From Mycobacterium sp. OAS707 (lineage in GTDB: Bacteria > Actinomycetota > Actinomycetes > Mycobacteriales > Mycobacteriaceae), in the NCBI RefSeq assembly GCF_014873705.1, contig NZ_JADBDS010000002.1, positions 682,001 through 746,000 of the forward strand: 64,000 nucleotides of DNA, in the 5' to 3' direction. A program made the position numbers and the translations under genes. The notes beneath the pieces were generated by a model. That model worked only from the letters and a program-made list of their open reading frames with translations. It was not told the origin of the DNA and did no database searches. This document shows positions 48,404 to 56,037 of this stretch, piece by piece. Every line of letters starts with the position of its first letter. Positions within the stretch are counted from its first letter, which is position 1.

Positions 48404-49319
48404 GACCGACCGCGACGGCAGCGGCCTGCACGAGTTTCGACAACCGCACCGCCCGCACCAGATCAGCGACTTCGGGGGCACGCCCGTCGCCGAGCGTCGG
48501 CCTGATCTCCAGTTCGTGGGCATACTGCGTCGGCCCGCCGAGTCGCACGCCGAGCGCTCCGGCGAAGGCGGCCTCGACCACGCCCGCGTTGGGACTGGGG
48601 TGACGGGCCGCGTCGCGGCGCCAGGCACGGAGTGCTCCGGTGGGTGAACCGCCGACCAGCGGCGCACACAAGGCCACGAGTACGCCCGTGACCCGGGCCG
48701 CGACGAAATTGGCGGCATCGTCGAATCGTGCTGCGGCCCAGCCGAATCGGAGGTATCGGGCCGAGCGATTGCCGATCATCGCATCCAGAGTGTTGGCGCC
48801 GCGGTAGACGAGCACCGCGGGCACTCCGCCGACTGCGGCCCACAACACCGGCGCCACCTGCGCGTCGGAGGTGTTCTCGGCGATGGATTCGAGCGCCGCT
48901 CGAGTGAGGCCCGCGGAGTCGAGCGCGGCCGGGTCGCGACCGCACAGCGACGGCAACAACTGCCGTGCGCCCGCGACATCATCGGCGGTCAGCAGGTCGG
49001 CCATCTGGTGGCCGGCGCGACACAACGACGTGCCGCCCAGTGCGACGAACGTCGCGGCCGCCGTGGCCGCCGACGTCAATACCGGACCCCTGACAGTGCG
49101 TTCGAAGGCGACACCAAGCACACCGAGGGCCCCAAGCAGTGTCGCGACGTGTACCGCCCCGGCGCGGCGGGAATCGGCGTAGGTCAGCCGTTCCAAAGCC
49201 GCTGCGCCGCTACCGAACAGCGCGACTGGGTGGCCCCGGCGCGGATCACCGAACAACAGGTCGGCGAGATAGCCGCCCGAGATTCCCGCGACGCGACCCC
49301 GACTCGCTGGCACAAACAC
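48357..49319 (-). CDS. cobD: Adenosylcobinamide-phosphate synthase (CobD/CbiB)
   Basis: 320 residues, GTG start (a second GTG follows at 49313). Family blocks: [21 protein letters not shown] at the start (given here in part), [21 protein letters not shown] and [21 protein letters not shown], with several hydrophobic helices as expected for this inner-membrane enzyme of cobalamin assembly. Rv2236c orthologue. With the loss of the cobC-type aminotransferase just upstream, supply of aminopropanol phosphate for this step must come from another gene. Confidence 0.93.
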   Translation of the reverse strand: MFVPASRGRVAGISGGYLADLLFGDPRRGHPVALFGSGAAALERLTYADSRRAGAVHVATLLGALGVLGVAFERTVRGPVLTSAATAAATFVALGGTSLCRAGHQMADLLTADDVAGARQLLPSLCGRDPAALDSAGLTRAALESIAENTSDAQVAPVLWAAVGGVPAVLVYRGANTLDAMIGNRSARYLRFGWAAARFDDAANFVAARVTGVLVALCAPLVGGSPTGALRAWRRDAARHPSPNAGVVEAAFAGALGVRLGGPTQYAHELEIRPTLGDGRAPEVADLVRAVRLSKLVQAAAVAVGLSAACRIGRRASARS

Positions 49320-49354
49320 CCCGGGAGCGTCTCACAAGTGGTCTACTCGGTTTC

Positions 49355-50182
49355 ATGAGGCTGGGCCCGCCCCGGCGTCCGACCAGGGTCGCCGACTTGC
49401 TGAACCCCGCCGCGGTGCTGCTGCCTGCGGCGAATGTGATCATGCAGTTGGCCGCACCCGCGATCGGGTACGGCGTGCTGGAGAGCCCCGTCGACAGCGG
49501 CAACGTGTACAAGCATCCGTTGAAGCGCTCTCGCACCACCGGCTACTACCTGGCCGCCGCGACCGTCGGCACCGACGCGGACCGCGCACTGGTCCGCAAG
49601 GAGATCGACAAGGTGCATGCCATGATCCGGTCGACCGCATCGAGTCCGGTTTCCTACAACGCGTTCAACCCTCGACTGCAGCTCTGGGTCGCCGCCTGCC
49701 TGTACCGCTATTACATCGATCAGCACGAATTTCTCTACGGCCCACTGGACGAGGCGGCCGCCGATGCGGTGTACCAGGACGCCAAGAAGCTCGGCACCAC
49801 ACTGCAAGTGCGCGAAGACATGTGGCCCGCCGACCGGGTGGCGTTCGACGCGTACTGGAAGAGTTCGCTCGAGGAGCTTCGGATCGATCCGCCGGTGCGC
49901 GAGCACCTGTACGGCGTTGCAACAGCGGCATTTCTGCCGACCCCGCTTCGGCAACTCGTCGGCCCGGTGAACCTGTTTGCGACGACGGGATTCCTGCCGC
50001 AGGAGTTCCGCACGCACATGCGGCTGCCGTGGACGCCTGAACACCAACGACTGTTCGAGATGCTGTTGATGACGCTGCGCATCGCCGATCACGTTATCCC
50101 CCGCGACTTTTGGCTGTTCTGGTACGGGCTGTACCTGCGCAGCATGCGAACCAGGGCACGCCTAGGCAGGCGGGTCATCTGA
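49355..50182 (+). CDS. DUF2236 (MpaB/latex-clearing-like) oxygenase family protein (Rv2237-like)
   Basis: 275 residues from the ATG at 49355; the frame is open upstream but only as the shadow of cobD. DUF2236 members bind haem b; seen are the helical core blocks [43 protein letters not shown] and [22 protein letters not shown]. No signal peptide. Substrate unknown. A perfect hairpin starts within its last codons and separates it from the convergent glycoside hydrolase gene. Confidence 0.85.
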   Translation: MRLGPPRRPTRVADLLNPAAVLLPAANVIMQLAAPAIGYGVLESPVDSGNVYKHPLKRSRTTGYYLAAATVGTDADRALVRKEIDKVHAMIRSTASSPVSYNAFNPRLQLWVAACLYRYYIDQHEFLYGPLDEAAADAVYQDAKKLGTTLQVREDMWPADRVAFDAYWKSSLEELRIDPPVREHLYGVATAAFLPTPLRQLVGPVNLFATTGFLPQEFRTHMRLPWTPEHQRLFEMLLMTLRIADHVIPRDFWLFWYGLYLRSMRTRARLGRRVI

Positions 50183-50193
50183 CCCGCCTGCCT
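50164..50193. terminator. Hairpin terminator between DUF2236 gene and glycoside hydrolase
   Basis: AGGCAGGCGGGTCA (50164-50177) pairs perfectly with TGACCCGCCTGCCT (50180-50193) over a TC loop, a 14-base stem that contains the stop codon of the left gene and lies 15 bases from the stop of the right one. It can serve both strands. Confidence 0.75.
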
Positions 50194-50207
50194 TGACGCC
50201 CCTCGAA

Positions 50208-51794
50208 TTATTTCGTTGCGGTCGACGAGCCGGAACTCGTGGAACCGGTGCTACCGCTTGTGGATCCGGTGCTGCCACTGGTGGTGCCCGTTGAGCTCGT
50301 CCCGGTCGAGTTGGTAGCGGTCGACCCGGTAGAGGTGCTCGACGTGCCGGTCGTGGCAGTCGACGTCGTGCCCGTCGACGTGGTGCCCGTCGTAGACGTC
50401 GTGCCCGTCGAGGTCGTACCTGTCGTAGCCGTCGGCTCAGAGGTCGCCGTCGCCGGAGTCGCTGTCGCCGTAGCCGTTGGCGCCGTTGATGTTTCGGTCG
50501 TCGGCGCCGTCGTGGTCAGCGTGCTCTGCGGCACCTCCGTCGCAGCCATCGGCGCCACCGCGGTGGTCGTCGATGCAGTCGGGGTCGTCGACGTCGTCGT
50601 CGCAGTACCCGTCGAGGCTGCCAGAGTGACCGAACTCGGCGGCGGTGACTGCGGATGCGTCGCCGTCCACTGCTGGATCACGTTCGCGGCCGGCTTTCGG
50701 GACCAGTCGGTACGCAGCACACCGAACGTGTCCTGATCGTCGGTGCTTCCCGTCTGCCGGTCACGCGTGGTGTAGATGAACGACGGCCCGGTGTAGTCGA
50801 AGCTGCTCCAGGTGTTCAGGAAGTTCGAGATGAATGAGGCCTGGGTTGCCTCACTGACAACCGATGTCGGCTCGCCGTACTCCGAGGCCCAAATCAGTTT
50901 GTCGCCATCACCATTCGCGACCATCTCCTGGTGCATCAGGTCGAGTTGATTGATCGGCGAGGCGGGACCATATGGCCTGCCCTGCCCGAACGGAACCTGG
51001 TACTGGTACGGGTGATAGGACAGCGCGTCGAAATAGCCCTGCGCCCCGGCGTCGTACATGCCCTGCACGTACTTGGCCGGGCTGATGGCGAGGTTCGGAT
51101 AGTCGGTGACCCAGCCGACCACGCCCCCGATGACGGTGGCGTTCGGATCGGCCTCTTTGATGGCGGGATAAGCCGCCTGCAGCAGCTGGGTGTATTCAGC
51201 CGGGTCCGGTGATGGATACCAGAAGGTCGCGGCGTTGGGTTCGTTCCAAATCTCATAGGCCGATACCTTGCCGGCGTAGCGTTCTGCCACTGCGCCAACG
51301 AATTCCGCATATTCCGCCGTCGATGCGGGCGGGCTCGCGGGAGCGGGCTGCCCGGGTTCGGTGGCCCAGGCCGGCGTCGAGTTCAGCACGCCGAGAATGC
51401 CCATGTCGCGCTCATATGCCGAGTTGACGAGCGCATCGACCTTGTTCCAGTAGAAAAAGTCGTTCTGCAGCTCGATGCCGTTCCACGGGATCAGGATCCG
51501 GACGTTCTGCACGCCCATCGCCTGCATCTCGTCGAGCGTCCGGTCGATGTCGGCCTGTGACATCCCGATCAGGTCCGAGTCCGCGAACCCGACCGTGGTG
51601 TTGGATGTGTTGATGGCCGCCATGGTGGCGTAGGGCAGCACGACAGGCCCCGAGCCACCGGCCATCAACAGACTTGCGGCCCCGGCGGACATGACCGCTG
51701 AGGCCGTAATTGCAATACCGATCTTGACTACGGGCCGCCCAAGCTGGCCCTTCTTCTCCCTTTGCCGCACGAGTATCCCCATTTCGTGATCCAT
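50208..51794 (-). CDS. Exported clan A-type glycoside hydrolase with Thr/Ser-rich tail
   Basis: 528 residues (ATG at 51794, or 51782). A basic N-terminus and one hydrophobic helix (VVKIGIAITASAVMSAGAAS) give an export signal or anchor. The catalytic region (about 60-375) is a TIM barrel with acid/base Glu185 in YEIWNEPN and nucleophile Glu305 in WASEYGEP, as in GH39/GH5-like enzymes; the closest family cannot be fixed by eye. The last about 150 residues are almost only Thr, Ser, Ala, Gly and Pro (TSTGTTSTTGTTS type), a likely O-mannosylated stalk. Probably acts on cell-wall or matrix glycan. No counterpart at this place in M. tuberculosis. Confidence 0.82.
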   Translation of the reverse strand: MDHEMGILVRQREKKGQLGRPVVKIGIAITASAVMSAGAASLLMAGGSGPVVLPYATMAAINTSNTTVGFADSDLIGMSQADIDRTLDEMQAMGVQNVRILIPWNGIELQNDFFYWNKVDALVNSAYERDMGILGVLNSTPAWATEPGQPAPASPPASTAEYAEFVGAVAERYAGKVSAYEIWNEPNAATFWYPSPDPAEYTQLLQAAYPAIKEADPNATVIGGVVGWVTDYPNLAISPAKYVQGMYDAGAQGYFDALSYHPYQYQVPFGQGRPYGPASPINQLDLMHQEMVANGDGDKLIWASEYGEPTSVVSEATQASFISNFLNTWSSFDYTGPSFIYTTRDRQTGSTDDQDTFGVLRTDWSRKPAANVIQQWTATHPQSPPPSSVTLAASTGTATTTSTTPTASTTTAVAPMAATEVPQSTLTTTAPTTETSTAPTATATATPATATSEPTATTGTTSTGTTSTTGTTSTGTTSTATTGTSSTSTGSTATNSTGTSSTGTTSGSTGSTSGSTGSTSSGSSTATK

Positions 51795-52217
51795 TGCTTA
51801 CCGGCCCCCGCACCGGCTCCATCGATACAATTCTTTGGTTCCCAGCAACGACAACGTTTAATCACGCTCGCAAGAAGTTTTTGCCATCAGAGCTGCGCGT
51901 TTCCTGTAGAGGATGCGCGCACCTGAAACATCAGAAGCGTCAATTTGAACTGGTGGCAAAGGCCCGACTCTTTAGTTGGAGAAACTAGACAGCACCTGAA
52001 ACGTGCGCGAATTCGTTTGCTGGACAGCAATGATCATGGTTACGTTCCGAATAGGCAAACCGCCGCGAAATTTGCCGCGACGCACGCGGAGGGGACGTTG
52101 CACGGTCAAGGACCGTCGCGTTTGCCCGCTCGAGGGTCAATGATCAGTGGTGAACCGGGTCACGTCCGGTGACGTATGTAGATCGTCTTTCTCGATGTGA
52201 ACAGTGAGGAGTCCACG
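51795..52217. other. 423-base intergenic region with a short direct repeat
   Basis: No convincing gene: the small open frames here start at non-ATG codons and lack mycobacterial codon bias, and GC is lower than around it. GCACCTGAAAC followed by AT or GT occurs twice (51919-51931 and 51992-52004), 73 bases apart. It must hold the promoters of the divergent glycoside hydrolase and VOC genes. An inverted pair CAATGATCA / TGATCA-like sequences is also present but common. Confidence 0.6.
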
Positions 52218-52613
52218 ATGGCCTTCCCGGCCCTCAACCACGTCGCGCTCACAGTGCGCGATCTCGACGTCAGCGGACCTTGGTATAAAACGCTGATCGG
52301 AACCGATCCCGTGCTCGACGAGCACACCGACGCCGGTTTCCGGCATCTGGTCTGGGCGTTCGAAAACGGCACGCTGTTCGGTATCCACCAGCACGACCGC
52401 GACATCGAGGGTGGGCAGTTCACCGAGTTCCGTGCGGGGCTGGATCACGTCGGATTCGGCTGCGCCAGCCGCGCCGAGCTGCAGGAGTGGGCCGAGAAGC
52501 TCAACGGCCTCGGCATCGAACACGGCGGGATCGTCGACGCACACTATGGGTCGGGCGTCAGTTTCCGCGACCCGGACGGCAACGCGCTGGAGTTCTTCGC
52601 CCCGCCGGAGTGA
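52218..52613 (+). CDS. VOC superfamily (glyoxalase-like) protein
   Basis: 131 residues from the ATG at 52218, with AGTGAGGAG just before it. The two VOC modules show FPALNHVALTVRDLDVSGPW with a metal His and FRAGLDHVGFGCASRAELQEW with a second His; VSFRDPDGNALEFF supplies the Glu ligand. So a metal-dependent lyase, isomerase or dioxygenase; the substrate is unknown. Single gene, followed by the cutinase after 79 bases. Confidence 0.85.
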   Translation: MAFPALNHVALTVRDLDVSGPWYKTLIGTDPVLDEHTDAGFRHLVWAFENGTLFGIHQHDRDIEGGQFTEFRAGLDHVGFGCASRAELQEWAEKLNGLGIEHGGIVDAHYGSGVSFRDPDGNALEFFAPPE

Positions 52614-52692
52614 TGGCAATCGCGGCTCGCAGTTACCGCGCCGCTTTGCCACAGATGCGAACCCACTCGCGGTTTCTCGGTAATATCTGCCG

Positions 52693-53445
52693 ATGAGCAA
52701 CCGTCTGCGACGCGCCGGCCTCGGCGCCGCCGCTGTGCTGGCCGCCGGTGCTGCGCTGATCGCGCCAAGCGCCCTCTCGCCCGCTGTGCCGTTGGCCAGC
52801 GCCGACGACTGCCCGGACATCGAGGTGACCTTCGCCCGCGGCACCGACGAACCGGTCGGCCTCGGGCGCGTGGGCCAGGCCCTCGTGGACGCGCTGCGTG
52901 AGCAGACCGGCATGAACATCGGTGCGTACGCGGTGAACTACAAGGCGAGCCTGCTCCAGTTGCACACCGACGACGGCTCCAAGGACGCCGTAGCGCACAT
53001 CAAATCCATGGCCGACAAATGCCCTAACACGCCGCAGGTGCTTGGCGGATATTCGCAGGGCGCGTCGGTGGTGGACATCGTCACCGGCAATTCGGTAGGC
53101 GGTCTGCTCAGGGGCACTACGCTGCCAGCCCAATACGCCGACAACGTCGCGGCGGTCGTCACCTTCGGCAATGTGGGCGACCGCAGCGGTTCACCGATAA
53201 CGACCCAGAGTTCTCTGCTGGGTGCCAAGGCGATGGATCTGTGCAATCCCGCTGACCCGATCTGTCACGCCGGCCCCGGCAACGAATGGAGCGGACACAC
53301 CGAGGGCTACGTACCCGTCTACACCGATCAGGCGGCGAGCTTCGTCATCGCGAATCTCTTGGGCGCCCAGCTTCCGACGACGTCAGGGCCTTATGCGACG
53401 CTCGCACCCTCCACGGCGGCCGAAGCGCCCCTGGCTCTCCACTGA
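52693..53445 (+). CDS. Secreted cutinase family esterase
   Basis: 250 residues. Signal peptide [20 protein letters not shown] with likely cleavage after ASA (LASA-DDC). The mature part has the cutinase fold: [17 protein letters not shown], nucleophile Ser121 in GGYSQGAS, and [19 protein letters not shown] with catalytic Asp and His; the Cys residues form the usual disulfides. Culp-type mycobacterial enzymes hydrolyse medium-chain esters or phospholipids outside the cell. It lies just left of the tRNA-Val repeat segment. Confidence 0.92.
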   Translation: MSNRLRRAGLGAAAVLAAGAALIAPSALSPAVPLASADDCPDIEVTFARGTDEPVGLGRVGQALVDALREQTGMNIGAYAVNYKASLLQLHTDDGSKDAVAHIKSMADKCPNTPQVLGGYSQGASVVDIVTGNSVGGLLRGTTLPAQYADNVAAVVTFGNVGDRSGSPITTQSSLLGAKAMDLCNPADPICHAGPGNEWSGHTEGYVPVYTDQAASFVIANLLGAQLPTTSGPYATLAPSTAAEAPLALH

Positions 53446-53473
53446 CGGGCACAACGGCCCACCTCGATGAGGC

Positions 53474-53517
53474 TGGTGGGCGCGGAGGGTATCGAACCGC
53501 CGACCGCTGGTGGGTAA
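53474..53517 (-). repeat. Partial tRNA-Val copy, distal attachment-like repeat
   Basis: 44 bases that match the 3' half of the tRNA-Val gene at 54188-54231 in 42 positions, in the same orientation, from the CCA end through the T arm into the anticodon stem. Upstream of that the sequence has no tRNA 5' half. It thus looks like the attR/attL copy left by integration into the tRNA 3' end. Confidence 0.8.
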
Positions 53518-53675
53518 CTCCCTGTCCAGATCACCACCCAGTACCGAGGTGGAACCCAGTTGAACTGCCCAGCAAGAAACCACCAAGGCGTCCGCTGCAG
53601 CCTTGCGGATGACCAGCCACCCCGAACCGCCAACAGCGAAACGGCACCTACCCGGACAAGAGAGACAGCACGCCA

Positions 53676-54134
53676 ATGAAAACGAAGACGCTTGCGAGAC
53701 CGATCGCAGCGGTCATCGCGACCACCATCGCCGTGGCTGCCTGCTCCACTATCGGCGCACCCTCCGCGTCGGCCGACCCACAACCGACTCTGGGTCGTGC
53801 CTGGAACCCGAACACCAAGGGCTACGGAACGGTAGCGCCGACCAATGTCAACAACGGAGGCGACCCGACGGGCGATATCTGGGACATCACATGGTCTTCA
53901 TGGGGCGGCGAACAGGCCATCGGCACGGGTACTTCCTACGCGATACCGCCGGGGGCCTTCAGCGTCGCACAGTCGGTCAAACAACCGGCGACGATCGTGG
54001 CCTACAACCTCGGCAACTGCGACGGCAAGCTGATGTATCAAGCGGCGAAGTGGTACTTCCCCGGCTACGGAGAATCGTTCAATCCAGCCGGGCACTACAA
54101 CATCTGCACCGGTGACTATGTCGACGGCATCTAA
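53676..54134 (+). CDS. Secreted hypothetical protein, sole cargo of tRNA-flanked segment
   Basis: 152 residues. The N-terminus KTKTLARPIAAVIATTIAVA is a signal peptide; both a lipobox-like VAAC (Cys23) and an ASA-DP signal peptidase I site are seen, so it is either a lipoprotein or a free exported protein. The mature part contains YGTVAPTNVNNGGDPTG, WGGEQAIGTGTSYAIPPG, and a C-terminal block KWYFPGYGESFNPAGHYNIC; two mature Cys (NCDGK, NICTG) could form a disulfide. I do not recognise the family. It is alone between the two tRNA-Val repeats. Confidence 0.75.
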   Translation: MKTKTLARPIAAVIATTIAVAACSTIGAPSASADPQPTLGRAWNPNTKGYGTVAPTNVNNGGDPTGDIWDITWSSWGGEQAIGTGTSYAIPPGAFSVAQSVKQPATIVAYNLGNCDGKLMYQAAKWYFPGYGESFNPAGHYNICTGDYVDGI

Positions 54135-54187
54135 CGGAAGTCGCCAATAAACACCCACGATCACACGAAGCTGGCCTCGCTGAATGT

Positions 54188-54231
54188 TGGTGGGCGCGGA
54201 CGGTATCGAACCGCCGACCGCTGGTGTGTAA
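54188..54231 (-). repeat. tRNA-Val 3' half, proximal attachment-like repeat
   Basis: The copy within the intact tRNA gene of the 44-base direct repeat; the two copies start 714 bases apart and bracket the secreted-protein gene. Confidence 0.8.
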
Positions 54232-54262
54232 AACCAGAGCTCTACCACTGAGCTACGCGCCC
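54188..54262 (-). tRNA. tRNA-Val (anticodon TAC)
   Basis: Read on the minus strand, GGGCGCGTAGCTCAG begins the acceptor and D arms, the anticodon stem-loop is CTGGT-TTTACAC-ACCAG (anticodon TAC), and the T arm GGCGG-TTCGATA-CCGTC leads to CGCGCCCACCA; the CCA is encoded. All four arms pair. The 3' half is repeated at 53474. Confidence 0.95.
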
Positions 54263-54307
54263 CTGCTCGGGCAGGCTACCGGTCGATGACCTGCAGGTGG
54301 AAATCCG

Positions 54308-54772
54308 TCAGCCCGATCGCAGCGCTTTGAGCGCCTCGGTCCACACGGCTTGATCCCGCGCCTCCCCCGGCTGCTTCATCTCGGCGAACCGGATCACGCC
54401 CGACCGGTCCACGACGAACGTGCCGCGATTGGAAAAGCCGGTGTCGTCGTTGAACACGCCGTAGGACTGCGCGACGGCGCCGTGCGGCCAGAAGTCGGAC
54501 AGCACCGGAAACGTGAAACTGCTCTGCGTCGCCCAAACCTTGTGCGTAGGCGGCGGACCCACCGAAATCGACAGCGTCGCGGTGTCGTCGTTCTGGTAAT
54601 CCGCCAGGTGGTCGCGTATCTCGTCGAGCTCGCCCTGGCAGATGCCGGTGAACGCCAGCGGAAAGAACACCAGCAGCACATCCTTGACGCCGCGGAAGCT
54701 GCTCAGCGTTACGGGCTGGCCGTTCTGGTCCTTGAGCGTGAAGTCCGGCGCCTCGCTACCGACTTCCAGCAC
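54308..54772 (-). CDS. ahpE: Peroxiredoxin AhpE (1-Cys type)
   Basis: 154 residues from the GTG at 54772, one more than M. tuberculosis AhpE. Peroxidatic Cys45 in PLAFTGICQGEL, with the PxxxT/S-x-x-C layout; no resolving Cys in the usual place, so it depends on an outside reductant such as mycoredoxin. SVGPPPTHKVWATQ and FVVDRSGVIRFAEMKQPGE are AhpE blocks. The start overlaps the DUF3052 stop by one base (TAGTG). Confidence 0.95.
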   Translation of the reverse strand: MLEVGSEAPDFTLKDQNGQPVTLSSFRGVKDVLLVFFPLAFTGICQGELDEIRDHLADYQNDDTATLSISVGPPPTHKVWATQSSFTFPVLSDFWPHGAVAQSYGVFNDDTGFSNRGTFVVDRSGVIRFAEMKQPGEARDQAVWTEALKALRSG

Positions 54773-55197
54773 TACCGCCTGCCGGCCGCTTTGGATTTCG
54801 GCTGCACCAGCCTGCTGGCGATCCAGTCGCCGAGATTGGCCGACGACGTCTGCATCAGGCCCGCTGTCGGCGCCGATTCGGCGATTTCGGCGGGTTGCAC
54901 GTGGCCCGGCTTGCCCGTCTTCGGCGTCACCACCCAGATCACGCCGTCGTCGGCGAGCGGGGTGATGGCGTCCATCAGGTTGTCCACGAGATCGCCGTCG
55001 CCGTCGCGCCACCACAACAGCACCACGTCGATGACCTCGTCGGCGTCCTCGTCGAGCAGCTCGCCGCCGCACGCCTCTTCGATGTCGGCCCGGATGTCGT
55101 CGTCGACGTCGGAGTCCCAGCCCAACTCCTGCACAACCTGATCTCGTTGGATGCCCAGTCTGCGGGCGTAGTTCGGGGCGTCATCCGCCGCGACCAC
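54772..55197 (-). CDS. DUF3052 protein (Rv2239c-like)
   Basis: 141 residues from a GTG at 55197 that has AGGAGG eight bases before it; upstream in-frame codons are discarded. Acidic N-terminal half (GWDSDVDDDIRADIEEACG, LLDEDADEVIDVVLLWWRDG) and a second half VWVVTPKTGKPGHVQPAEI and TSSANLGDWIASRL. Conserved in actinobacteria and placed before ahpE; no known function. Cytosolic. Confidence 0.88.
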   Translation of the reverse strand: MVAADDAPNYARRLGIQRDQVVQELGWDSDVDDDIRADIEEACGGELLDEDADEVIDVVLLWWRDGDGDLVDNLMDAITPLADDGVIWVVTPKTGKPGHVQPAEIAESAPTAGLMQTSSANLGDWIASRLVQPKSKAAGRR

Positions 55198-55301
55198 GGT
55201 CGGTCCTCCTTCAGCCAGCTCGGGCGCACGATGCGCCCGGTGATGTCTCAAGGCCTATCGTCGCACGCCGCGGCCCGAAGACCGACCACCGGCGGGCAGG
55301 T

Positions 55302-55880
55302 TCATCGATATGCCGCGTCGCAGAGGTTCAGCGCGGCGGTCTTGGTGTCGTTCAACTTGGTGATCGCGGCGTTGAATTCTTCGGGGCCGAAATTGCCCGC
55401 GATCGCCGCCGCGAGCCCCCTGGCCGCGTCCACCCACGCGCCTAGGGCGTCGCGCAAATTGGGGCTGAGCGGGTCGGAAACGCTGCGACCCACCAGATCG
55501 GCGCTGTGGTTGAGCGCATCGATCGCAGGCGGCGCCTTGGCCGCGGCATCGGCGGCGTTCTTGTTGAACGCGTCGACGTAGTTGTTCACCGCCGTGATCG
55601 CGTCGACGCTCGACGAGCTCAGCGCTTCGCACGACGAGTGGACGGCCTGGGTGGTCAGCGATGCCTGGCGTTCGGATTCGCGGGAGCTCGAGCTGGCCGC
55701 GGACTCTTCGATCGACGCCGATACCGAGGCCCGGTAGACCGGAGCGTCGGCACGGTCGATCTCCGCGCTGCCCTGCGTGACGCTGGTGCAGCCGACGATG
55801 ATCATCGCCGAGGCAGCAAGACCGCCGATCACCAGCGCCACGATCCGCAGCCGCTTGCGAGACAGCCCAGCGATCAGCAC
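55302..55880 (-). CDS. Membrane-anchored or lipoprotein-like hypothetical (Rv2240c-like)
   Basis: 192 residues, GTG start. A basic leader and one hydrophobic helix RIVALVIGGLAASAMIIVGC end in a lipobox-like IVGC, so a lipoprotein at Cys31 is likely. The exported part is Ala/Ser-rich and helical, with two Cys (SSCEAL, NLCDAA) that could pair. Function unknown. About 105 bases separate it from DUF3052; it is divergent from aceE. Confidence 0.78.
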   Translation of the reverse strand: MLIAGLSRKRLRIVALVIGGLAASAMIIVGCTSVTQGSAEIDRADAPVYRASVSASIEESAASSSSRESERQASLTTQAVHSSCEALSSSSVDAITAVNNYVDAFNKNAADAAAKAPPAIDALNHSADLVGRSVSDPLSPNLRDALGAWVDAARGLAAAIAGNFGPEEFNAAITKLNDTKTAALNLCDAAYR

Positions 55881-56037
55881 GGTCTGCAGACGTTACCGGT
55901 TTGCACCCCGTTGGACCCTTTAAGTGGGTTCATTCCACTCGGCACCCCCAGCGGTGCAAGTGGGGCACGATGGGACAAAGATGGAGGCAGCTGCGCCGAT
56001 CGCGTAGCACCTGTAACCGCCTAACAAGGAGCGGAAG

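Noticed and set aside
51794..52172. Two small frames (64 and 75 codons) in the 51.8-52.2 kb gap
   Set aside because: Non-ATG starts, no ribosome sites, mixed codon use and no recognisable protein.
53474..53550. A second complete tRNA-Val gene
   Set aside because: Only the 3' half matches; no anticodon stem partner, D arm or acceptor 5' strand follows.
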